A stretch of 64,000 nt of DNA, from the NCBI GenBank assembly GCA_016212275.1, contig JACRGR010000020.1, forward strand, positions 1 to 64,000. Reading direction: 5' to 3'. Of this stretch, positions 34,151-40,895 are shown in pieces. The position numbers and the translations under genes are program-made. This DNA is from Nitrospinota bacterium (lineage in GTDB: Bacteria; Nitrospinota_A; UBA7883; JACRGQ01). Each line of letters opens with the position of its first letter. The first letter of the stretch is position 1. Below the pieces are notes generated by a model. That model made no database searches and was not told where the DNA came from. It worked only from the letters and a program-made list of their open reading frames with translations.

Positions 34151-35089
34151 ATGCTTGAAGAACGTTTTTATTCGCTGGGACGCTACCTGAAAAACATGTT
34201 CGACGAGCGCGTCCACCGCATCAGCGTACAACTCGGCGCGGCGCCGGAAGGGGAGGCCGCCGTATACGCGCTGTGCGCGGGCGGAACCATCGCGGCTCCC
34301 GCCGCGGAGAATGGCTCCGCGCCGGTGGCCGGGCAGATGCACAACGCGAAAGAGCGGGTGCGCCAGCGGTTCAAGTTCGGCAAGTTCATGGTGCATCTCC
34401 ATTCGTCCGCCGGGGTGCTGACCTCGATGGCCGCCATCGAAAAAGCGGTGGACGAGATAACGCTGGACAACGAGGTTATCGGGATCACCATCACCGTCCG
34501 GCCGGAATACCTGACGGACGAGATGGTGGCGTTTTTGACCAAAACCTCGCGGCGGATATGCACCTGGCTGGAGGTGGGCTTGCATACGGTGAACGATGAA
34601 ACGCTCCGGCGGATCGGCCTGAACCACACCGGCGCACAGGCCAAGGATTCCCTCCTGCGCCTGATGAACACCCGCGCGCACATCGCGCCGCATGTGGTGT
34701 TCGGCCTGCCGGGCGAAACGCCGGAGATGATGCGCCGGACGATCCGGGAAGTGGCCCGCCTGAATATCGAGGGGATAAACATACACAACATGTACGTCCT
34801 GAAAAACACGCCGCTGGAGCAGGAGTACGCATCCGGCGCGTTGAAACTGCCGGAGCGCGCCGAATACATCGGACTGGTGTGCGATTTCATCGAATACCTC
34901 CCGCCCTCGGTGGTACTGCACGGCCTCGTGGGAACCGCGCCGGAGGATCGCCTGCTGGCGCCGGACTGGACCCTGCTCCGCAAGGAAAACCTGGACATGA
35001 TAATCGCGGAACTGGAGCGGCGCGGCTCGGTGCAAGGGTGCAAGCTGACCGAACTGTACGAGGTCCCGCTCCCCGCGGCGAATGGGTGA
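34151..35089 (+). CDS. YhcC-like radical-SAM relative without Fe-S cysteines
   Basis: The 312-residue protein aligns with YhcC/TIGR01212 radical SAM enzymes over most of its length: RYLKNMFDERVHRISV at the start, HSSAGVLTSMAAIEKAVDE, ICTWLEVGLHTVNDETLRRI, HVVFGLPGETPEMM, INIHNMYVLKNTPLEQEY and VVLHGLVGTAPEDRLLAPDW at the end. But the segment that normally carries three cluster cysteines (GFTCPN and GGCxxC) reads LGAAPEG and VYALCAGG, leaving only Cys42. It therefore cannot bind the usual [4Fe-4S] cluster. It follows the activator gene by 3 bases. Confidence 0.8.
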   Translation: MLEERFYSLGRYLKNMFDERVHRISVQLGAAPEGEAAVYALCAGGTIAAPAAENGSAPVAGQMHNAKERVRQRFKFGKFMVHLHSSAGVLTSMAAIEKAVDEITLDNEVIGITITVRPEYLTDEMVAFLTKTSRRICTWLEVGLHTVNDETLRRIGLNHTGAQAKDSLLRLMNTRAHIAPHVVFGLPGETPEMMRRTIREVARLNIEGINIHNMYVLKNTPLEQEYASGALKLPERAEYIGLVCDFIEYLPPSVVLHGLVGTAPEDRLLAPDWTLLRKENLDMIIAELERRGSVQGCKLTELYEVPLPAANG

Positions 35090-35306
35090 TCTTTCCCAGC
35101 TTGGCAAGGCCCTGCTGATCCTTGGCGTGGCCGTGGCCGTCATCGGCCTTGTGCTGATGGCGGCGGGAAGCATTCCCGGCATCGGCAAATTGCCGGGCGA
35201 CAACTTCATCAGGCGCGAAAAAATCTCGTTTTATTTTCCGCTGGGGACGAGTATCCTTCTCTCGGTTTTGCTTTCGCTCATCTTGTATTTGTTTGGAAGG
35301 AAATGA
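35082..35306 (+). CDS. DUF2905 membrane protein
   Basis: The 74-residue protein has two membrane segments separated by the family motif SIPGIGKLPGDNFIRREKISFYFPLGTS-like region (LPGD conserved). Its role is unknown. It overlaps the end of the YhcC-like gene by 8 bases and ends 1 base before the SpoIID-like start, where its last codons supply the ribosome-binding site of that gene. Confidence 0.85.
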   Translation: MGDLSQLGKALLILGVAVAVIGLVLMAAGSIPGIGKLPGDNFIRREKISFYFPLGTSILLSVLLSLILYLFGRK

Positions 35307-35307
35307 A

Positions 35308-36522
35308 ATGCCCATAGAACTGTCATTCCCGCGAAAGCGGGAATCCAGTGTTTTTGCGGCCCGGACAGTTCTGTCCGTGGTGGCCGCCTTTGCGCTCATT
35401 AGCCCGGCGGCGTTCGCGGAGACCACCGGCATCGAAGGACTGTTCGGCGTCGAGATCCGCGTGGCGCTGGCGCGTTCCGCCGTATCCTCCGACATAGCGG
35501 GGGAGGGGGGTCTGCTGGTCGCATCGGCGGAGAGCGGCGCGCGGCTGAACACCGGGAGCGTGGACCGCATCGCGGTCAGGCGCGACCGGCGCGGGATAAA
35601 ATTGAACACGCTCGTATTCCCGGTGAAGTCCATCCGCGTGGAGGCGCAAGGCGGCATCGTGTCGTTCAACGGCAAGCGGTACCGCGGCTACCTGGTGCTG
35701 TGGGATAACGACAAAGGGACGTTCGACGTGGTGAACCATGTGCCGATGGAGGATTACCTGCGGAGCGTGGTGGCGATGGAGATGCCCAAAAGCTGGCCGC
35801 TGGAGGCGCTGAAGGCACAGACGGTGGCGGCCCGCACCTACGCGCTGTACCGGCGGCAGGAAAACGCCGGGACCTACTTCGACGTGGAGACCGACGTGAT
35901 GGATCAGGTGTACGGCGGCGTGGCGGTGGAAAACGGATTTACCGACGCGGCGGTGGAGGGGACTTCCGGCTTGGTGCTCAAATACGAAAATCAGCTGGTG
36001 AAGGCGTTTTTCCACGCCAACGCGGGGGAGCGAACGGAAAACGGCGAAGAGGTGTTCCGCGGGGTGGATGTGCCGTACCTCAAGAGCGTGCCGTGCCGCT
36101 ATGCCAAACAGTCGCCGTACTACGTTTGGCAATTGAGCATCCGGAGCCAGGAAATAGAGAACGCGCTTTCCCGCGCGGGGCTTTTTTCCGGCAAGATCAC
36201 CGGCATTTCGGCGCACTCGCACACGCGCACGGGCCGGGTGCGGTTTTTGAAAGTGCAGGGCCGTTCGCGGTCCGAACTGGTGGAGGCCACCGCGTTCCGC
36301 GCCGCCATCGGGAGCACCCGGATAAAAAGCACCCGGTTTTCCCTCCGGAAACAGGGGCAGACTTTCACGTTCATGGGGACCGGCTACGGCCACGGCGTTG
36401 GCCTGTGCCAATGGGGGGCCAAGGGGATGGCCGAAGCGGGAAAAAATTTCAGTGAAATACTTTCCCACTACTATCCCGGCATCACCGTTTCCAAAGATGA
36501 TTTCATAGCCACCCCGGAGTAG
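35308..36522 (+). CDS. SpoIID/LytB domain protein
   Basis: The 404-residue exported protein has a hydrophobic signal segment (VLSVVAAFALISPAAFAE) and a SpoIID domain: VPMEDYLRSVVAMEMPKSWPLEALKAQTVAARTYAL, GVDVPYLKSV, and YGHGVGLCQWGAKGMAEAGKNF. SpoIID relatives are lytic transglycosylases acting on denuded glycan strands; outside sporeformers they occur with cell-wall remodelling genes. Residues 5-14 (LSFPRKRESS) are encoded by a dispersed palindromic repeat, so the n-region of the signal peptide is repeat-derived. GGAAGG precedes ATG 35308. Confidence 0.9.
   Translation: MPIELSFPRKRESSVFAARTVLSVVAAFALISPAAFAETTGIEGLFGVEIRVALARSAVSSDIAGEGGLLVASAESGARLNTGSVDRIAVRRDRRGIKLNTLVFPVKSIRVEAQGGIVSFNGKRYRGYLVLWDNDKGTFDVVNHVPMEDYLRSVVAMEMPKSWPLEALKAQTVAARTYALYRRQENAGTYFDVETDVMDQVYGGVAVENGFTDAAVEGTSGLVLKYENQLVKAFFHANAGERTENGEEVFRGVDVPYLKSVPCRYAKQSPYYVWQLSIRSQEIENALSRAGLFSGKITGISAHSHTRTGRVRFLKVQGRSRSELVEATAFRAAIGSTRIKSTRFSLRKQGQTFTFMGTGYGHGVGLCQWGAKGMAEAGKNFSEILSHYYPGITVSKDDFIATPE
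35321..35348. repeat. REP-like palindromic repeat inside a coding start
   Basis: The 28-base unit runs from TGTCATTCCCGC to GCGGGAATCCAG and contains the palindrome TTCCCGC GAAA GCGGGAA. From memory this unit is widely dispersed in proteobacterial genomes and gives the peptide SFPRKRES when translated. Here it lies in frame within the SpoIID-like signal sequence. Confidence 0.75.
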
Positions 36523-36525
36523 CGC

Positions 36526-37545
36526 ATTTCCACCAAAGCATCGGACTACGACTACCACCTGCCGGAAGGGCGTATCGCGCTGTACCCGCCCGCGCGGCGG
36601 GGTGATTCGCGCCTGATGGTTTTGGACCGTAAGACCGGGGCCATCACCCACCGCGTTTTTTCCGAACTGCCTGAACTGCTGGCTTCCGCCGATGCGCTGG
36701 TGCTGAACGACACGCGGGTGGTTCCCGCGCGCGTCATCGGCAGGCTGGTGAACGGTTTTGAAACGGAATTCCTCATCGTCCGCTTTGCCGAAGAGGGAGC
36801 GCTGTGCCTCGTGCGCGGATTGAAAAAGCTGAAGCCCGGCGCGCGCATCGAATTCGGCGGCGGCCTATTCGGGGAGTTTGTCCGGCGCATGGAGGAGATG
36901 GGGCTGGTGCGGTTCAACCTGCAAGGCACCGCATTGAACGACTGGCTGGAAAAGAACGGACATATTCCATTGCCGCCGTATATCGCCCGTGCCGACGAGA
37001 GCCTGGACAAGGAACGCTACCAGACGGTGTTCGCGGAAAAGGACGGCTCGTGCGCCGCGCCAACGGCGGGCCTGCACTTCACGCCGGAGATTTTGGCGGC
37101 CATCGCGGCGCGCGGTATTGGGATACACAAGGTCTGCCTGCATGTGGGGCCGGGCACGTTCCGCCCGATTCAGCAGGAGGATATTTTGTTGTACACGCCG
37201 GACGCGGAATACGCCAAGGTGCCGGAAGGACTTTTTGAAAAACTGGCGGACGCGAAGAAGTCGGGCGGGCGCGTGGTTGCCGTTGGCACCACTACCACGC
37301 GCGCGCTGGAAACGGCGGCGTTGCACGGCGGCGCTTACAAGGGGTTCACCGATATGTTCATTTATCCGGGGTTCAAATTCCGCGCCGTGGATGCGCTGGT
37401 GACGAATTTTCACCTGCCCCGTTCGCCTCTGTTGGCGCTGGTCTGCGCGTTCGCCGGGCGCGAGCGCGTGCTGGTCGCTTACGAGGAAGCGATACGCGAA
37501 GGCTACCGCTTCTATTCCTACGGCGACGCGATGATGGTGGTCTAG
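36526..37545 (+). CDS. queA: S-adenosylmethionine:tRNA ribosyltransferase-isomerase (ATT start)
   Basis: QueA makes epoxyqueuosine in tRNA from preQ1 and SAM. Family motifs are LNDTRVVPAR, HIPLPPYIARADESLDKERYQTVFA, APTAGLHFT, HVGPGTFRPI, GTTTTRALETAA and FYSYGDAMMVV. The first ATG (36616) would remove 30 residues that are conserved, including DYDYHLPEGRIALYPPARRGDSRL. The frame is open back to the SpoIID stop TAG (36520-36522); the only plausible initiator is ATT at 36526, preceded by CCGGAG at 6 bases. With it the protein has 339 residues, normal for QueA. Confidence 0.92.
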   Translation: MSTKASDYDYHLPEGRIALYPPARRGDSRLMVLDRKTGAITHRVFSELPELLASADALVLNDTRVVPARVIGRLVNGFETEFLIVRFAEEGALCLVRGLKKLKPGARIEFGGGLFGEFVRRMEEMGLVRFNLQGTALNDWLEKNGHIPLPPYIARADESLDKERYQTVFAEKDGSCAAPTAGLHFTPEILAAIAARGIGIHKVCLHVGPGTFRPIQQEDILLYTPDAEYAKVPEGLFEKLADAKKSGGRVVAVGTTTTRALETAALHGGAYKGFTDMFIYPGFKFRAVDALVTNFHLPRSPLLALVCAFAGRERVLVAYEEAIREGYRFYSYGDAMMVV

Positions 37546-37683
37546 GATAATTTGATTACCGGTGCCGTTTTGTTGTAATGTTTTTTCTTAAGATGGGATT
37601 AGGGGATACTGGAAGAGGGAAATCCAGCAATTTCTTTCTTCACTATTATTTTCAAAAGTATTTCTAAGGGAGTTCTTTTTTTT

Positions 37684-38220
37684 ATGCACGCTGACCGTGG
37701 CGAACAAGAGCTGGCACATTCAAAATTAGACCATGCCTGCCTTGATGCGTGTATTGACTGTTCCGGTTCTAAGTGTTGCGGGGCTATTAGCTACGGAGGA
37801 ATTATCGAGCCTCCTTTTCTGACGGCCTTTGATATTGCCCAAATTGAGAAAGGTCTTGGTTTGAAGCCGGATGAATTCTCAGATTTGCGGAAGAACCCCA
37901 ATACGGGGAATGATGTCCGCTTTTTAAGGACAAACCCGAATGGAGGATGCTTTTACCTTGATTCCGGGAGATGTAAGATTCATGATTTTAGACCGGTTGA
38001 TTGCCGGCTTTTTCCAATGGATATTAGAAGGCTTGAAGGAATGAATAAGTGGGTTATATACAATTTTCAACACTGTGAACTGTCCGAGGGCGATTTTTCC
38101 CTCTTGAAATCGCAAATGCCCCCCGCATTGTCTATTCTTGGCGATGAACTTGAAGATTATGCATCGGTTCCGGTTCCCGGGATGGTGAATTTGATGTACT
38201 CGATCATTTCCCCGGTATAG
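37684..38220 (+). CDS. YkgJ-like cysteine-cluster protein
   Basis: The 178-residue protein has the cysteine pattern CLDACIDCSGSKCCG near residue 19, GGCFYLDSGRCKIHDFRPVDCRLFP further on and QHCEL, fitting the YkgJ/UPF0153 family of putative zinc- or iron-chelating proteins of unknown role. GGGAG precedes ATG at 37684. The gene is AT-richer than its neighbours and begins an accessory stretch to about 39.1 kb. Confidence 0.85.
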   Translation: MHADRGEQELAHSKLDHACLDACIDCSGSKCCGAISYGGIIEPPFLTAFDIAQIEKGLGLKPDEFSDLRKNPNTGNDVRFLRTNPNGGCFYLDSGRCKIHDFRPVDCRLFPMDIRRLEGMNKWVIYNFQHCELSEGDFSLLKSQMPPALSILGDELEDYASVPVPGMVNLMYSIISPV

Positions 38221-38242
38221 GCAAGACTTGCGGGGGGGTTGA

Positions 38243-38848
38243 ATGGAAAATGGATCGGAAGATTCTGGCATAGATTTCATTGCCGCTATCCTCTCTCCCA
38301 TCGGTATATTCTTCCTGGGGTGCGCGTTTGCGCTCGCATTAAACGAATTGCCCGGGAATTTTCATTCGCAGAATCTTTACTATGTCGTTGCAAGCGGTGG
38401 CGTCATTCTCGCGCTTTTTACTTACCTGATTAACAGACAACGAGAGAATAAACAAAGGCAAAAGGAATTGATTCAGCGGCAAAACGAAATATACCGTGCG
38501 ATTGATGATAAATATTTTTCATACCTGCAACACTGTATGGCCAACCCAGAGTTGGACGTTTACGACATACCCAATTTGAAGATTCCATATGACCCGGGCA
38601 AGGAGGCGGATAAGAAAAAAGAACTGATTGCCTATACGATGCTGATCTCGTTAATGGAGATCGCTTTCATCGAATACCTGGCCGCGCCCAAATCAATCAA
38701 GGATAATCAGGAATGGGCTTGGCACGAATATATTAAACGATTTGCAGGTCGGGAGAATTTTAAATGGGCGTGGAATACCTGGAACGAAAATGAAAGTTTC
38801 CTGTTCGACAAGCGATTTGTAGCATACATGGAAGAACTTATGAAGTAG
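38243..38848 (+). CDS. membrane-anchored protein of unknown function
   Basis: I do not recognise a family. The 201-residue product has two hydrophobic segments (FIAAILSPIGIFFLGCAFALAL and YYVVASGGVILALFTYLI), a basic glutamine/arginine-rich helix (NRQRENKQRQKELIQRQNEIYRAID) and a soluble C-terminal half with many tryptophans and aromatic residues (EWAWHEYIKRFAGRENFKWAWNTWNENESF). It resembles small phage-defence or stress membrane proteins only in shape. AT-rich codon use suggests acquisition. Confidence 0.6.
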   Translation: MENGSEDSGIDFIAAILSPIGIFFLGCAFALALNELPGNFHSQNLYYVVASGGVILALFTYLINRQRENKQRQKELIQRQNEIYRAIDDKYFSYLQHCMANPELDVYDIPNLKIPYDPGKEADKKKELIAYTMLISLMEIAFIEYLAAPKSIKDNQEWAWHEYIKRFAGRENFKWAWNTWNENESFLFDKRFVAYMEELMK

Positions 38849-38850
38849 CG

Positions 38851-38940
38851 GGAAATCGTCTGCTGGATTACGCCACCGTGCCAGCTCCCGTCATGGAGGA
38901 AATACCCTACCGGCCGATAGCGCCGGTGGAACCCTACTGA
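38851..38940 (+). pseudogene. possible C-terminal gene remnant
   Basis: Right after the stop of the previous gene an open frame without start encodes GNRLLDYATVPAP continuing to IPYRPIAPVEPY and a TGA. Its codon use is like the GC-rich core and unlike the preceding AT-rich gene, so it may be the tail of a gene lost by insertion or deletion. I do not recognise the family. Confidence 0.3.
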
Positions 38941-39057
38941 CGCGGACTGCTGAGAAATAGGTCGTCCGCCCCCCCCCTAAACTCCCGCTAATTATTTGTA
39001 CTGGCGTAAGCGAGCTAAATGAAGTATTTTTACTGTCATAAGGCGATACATTTTATT

Positions 39058-39093
39058 TTGACGGTTCAATATGCGGGGAAAAGATATTACAAT
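39058..39093 (+). promoter_or_regulatory. possible promoter of the hemerythrin gene
   Basis: TTGACG at 39058-39063 could serve as -35; candidate -10 boxes are GATATT (19-base spacing) or TACAAT at 39088-39093 with a different -35. The choice is uncertain. Confidence 0.3.
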
Positions 39094-39126
39094 GTTCGGA
39101 GGTAATTAACTTTGATAGGGTGCACC

Positions 39127-39555
39127 ATGGATTTTGTAATGCCCAAGCTGGAGTGGGACGAGTCCTACAGCGTAAAAGTAGGCGAGTTCAACGACCAACA
39201 CAAGCTCCTTTTCGACTACATCAACGACCTGCGCGATTCGATGATGGGCAAGAAGGGGAAAGATACGGTCACGAAAACCCTGAACAACCTTCTGGACTAC
39301 ACGAATACCCATTTCTTCAATGAAGAGATAATGCTGTACAAGCATGAATATCCCGATTACGAAAAGCACAAGGCCGCGCACGACCAGTTCCTTTCCGACA
39401 TCCGGGGATTCTATGTGCGGTTCCACGCCGGTTCCGCGGACAGCCGGCTGATAAGCGCCGAGATCATCGCCGTTGTCACGGAGCTTTTGCAGGAGCACAT
39501 CCTGAAAGCGGACAAGGCATACGCGGCCTTCCTGAACTCCAAAGGGGTGAAGTAG
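39127..39555 (+). CDS. bacteriohemerythrin
   Basis: Hemerythrins bind O2 at a di-iron site and act in oxygen sensing, storage or delivery. The 142-residue single-domain protein has the ligand pattern WDESYSVKVGEFNDQHKLLFDYIN, HFFNEEIMLYKHEYPDYEKHKAAHDQF and the C-terminal LLQEHILKADKAYA. ATG at 39127 is used; TTG at 39112, 9 bases after GGAGG, would add 5 residues. It stands alone and converges with the ndk operon. Confidence 0.93.
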   Translation: MDFVMPKLEWDESYSVKVGEFNDQHKLLFDYINDLRDSMMGKKGKDTVTKTLNNLLDYTNTHFFNEEIMLYKHEYPDYEKHKAAHDQFLSDIRGFYVRFHAGSADSRLISAEIIAVVTELLQEHILKADKAYAAFLNSKGVK

Positions 39556-39556
39556 T

Positions 39557-39598
39557 TCTTTAAAAAGAAACGGCGGCGCACTTCTCAATGCGCCGCCG
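39557..39598 (-). terminator. terminator of the suc-kor-ndk operon
   Basis: A perfect 10-bp stem (CGGCGGCGCA at 39571-39580, complement at 39589-39598) with an 8-base loop is followed, leftward, by TTTCTTTTTAAAG. It ends the leftward operon; rightward it lacks a T-run but may also limit hemerythrin read-through. Confidence 0.8.
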
Positions 39599-39609
39599 GT
39601 ATCGGAATT

Positions 39610-40026
39610 CTAGTATTCGAGCTGGCTGAAGAAGAAAGGCACTTCCCGCGCCGCCGAGGCCGGCGAATCGGAGCCATGCACCGTGTTCTTTTCCATGTCC
39701 ACCGCGAAGTCCTTGCGGATGGTGCCGGGGTCGGCTTTCGCCGGATTGGTGGCCCCCATCAGGGTGCGCCAGTCGGCGATGGCGTTTTCCTTTTCCAGCG
39801 TCATGGCGATGATCGGCCCGCTGGTCATGTACGAGCACAGCGAATCGAAGAACGGCCGCGCGGAATGCTCCGCGTAGAACGCCTCGGCCTGCGCCCGCGT
39901 GAGCTTCAACTGCTTCATCGCCAATATCTTGAAGCCGTTTTGCAGGATGCGGTCGAGCAATTGCCCCTGTTTGCCGCGTTCAAGGCCGTCCGGTTTTATC
40001 AGTCCCAAGGTGCGTTCAATGCTCAT
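39610..40026 (-). CDS. ndk: nucleoside diphosphate kinase
   Basis: Ndk balances nucleoside triphosphates by phosphate transfer through a histidine intermediate. The 138-residue protein begins MSIERTLGLIKPDGLERG and contains the active-site segment NTVHGSDSPASAAREVPFFF with the catalytic histidine. Its ATG overlaps the korB stop, so it is the last gene of the sucC-sucD-korA-korB-ndk operon, where GTP/ATP formed by succinyl-CoA ligase can be interconverted. Confidence 0.96.
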   Translation of the reverse strand: MSIERTLGLIKPDGLERGKQGQLLDRILQNGFKILAMKQLKLTRAQAEAFYAEHSARPFFDSLCSYMTSGPIIAMTLEKENAIADWRTLMGATNPAKADPGTIRKDFAVDMEKNTVHGSDSPASAAREVPFFFSQLEY

Positions 40027-40895
40027 AGTGCAAATTCATCCACAAATTGGTTAAGGTCCCTGTTTTTATCCGCTTTTGCTTTTTCGCTTATCTTCTTCAG
40101 TCCGTCCAGCAGGGTGGGCCGTTGGGTCTGGAAGAACACGCCGCTGTACACTTTGCCCGTCGGCGGGTTGAACGCCTTGTCCAGCGCCGCCACGAGGTTC
40201 CCTTTGTCGTGGTCCGCGGGCAGTTCCGCCATCGCGTCCTTGTAGAAATCGAATGTGTCCTGTTTGTTGAACGTAAGGCAGGGTGAGATGACGTTCACAT
40301 AGGAGAACCCTTTGTGCTTTATCGCCTGTGTGATGATGTCCGCCAGCTGTTTCGGACTGCCGGAGAACGCCTGTGCCACGAACGTGGCGCCGTAGATCAG
40401 CGCGTAGGCCAGCGGGTTCACCGAGGCCGGGTCGGGCGCGCCGTACGGCGTGGTGGCGGTCACCATGCCGGTGTTGGACGTGGGGGACACCTGACCTTTG
40501 GTGAGGCCGTAGATGTGGTTGTCCATCATGATGCAGGTGAGGTCGGTGTTCTTGCGCGCCACATGCGGAAAGTGTCCGCCGCCGATGGAGAACAGGTCGC
40601 CGTCGCCGCCGAACACCACTACTTCCAGTTCCGGGTTGGCCAGCTTCAGGCCGGTGGCCACGGGGAGCGAGCGCCCGTGGAGCGAATGGAACCCGTAGGT
40701 CTTCATGAAGTAGGGCAGACGGCTGGAACAGCCGATGCCGGACACGCAGACGGTGTTGTACAGAGATACCTGCAAGGACGCGAACGCCTGCTGAACGCCG
40801 TTGAGCACGCCGTAGTCGCCGCATCCGGGGCACCACACGGGGCGCAGGTCGCTTTTGTAATCTTTTGCTTTCAGGACTTCCGCGGTGGTAGTCAT
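40023..40895 (-). CDS. korB: 2-oxoglutarate:ferredoxin oxidoreductase subunit beta
   Basis: The 290-residue beta subunit binds thiamine pyrophosphate. WCPGCGDYGVLNG carries cluster cysteines, GIGCSSRLPYF another, and GGDGDLFSIGGGHFPHVARKN plus MMDNHIYGLTKGQVSPT form the TPP-binding GDG-N motif. With KorA it catalyses the reversible ferredoxin-dependent interconversion of 2-oxoglutarate and succinyl-CoA. ATG shares one base with the korA stop. Subunit naming relies on neighbouring sucCD; pyruvate or branched-chain acids remain possible substrates. Confidence 0.92.
   Translation of the reverse strand: MTTTAEVLKAKDYKSDLRPVWCPGCGDYGVLNGVQQAFASLQVSLYNTVCVSGIGCSSRLPYFMKTYGFHSLHGRSLPVATGLKLANPELEVVVFGGDGDLFSIGGGHFPHVARKNTDLTCIMMDNHIYGLTKGQVSPTSNTGMVTATTPYGAPDPASVNPLAYALIYGATFVAQAFSGSPKQLADIITQAIKHKGFSYVNVISPCLTFNKQDTFDFYKDAMAELPADHDKGNLVAALDKAFNPPTGKVYSGVFFQTQRPTLLDGLKKISEKAKADKNRDLNQFVDEFAL

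Noticed and set aside
32312-35209. 965-codon leftward frame opposite flrBC-like and yhcC-like genes
   Set aside because: Antisense shadow of three verified genes; no start signal and no family features.
36616-37545. queA starting at the first ATG (36616)
   Set aside because: This would delete about 30 conserved N-terminal residues; the upstream frame encodes them and has a ribosome-binding site.
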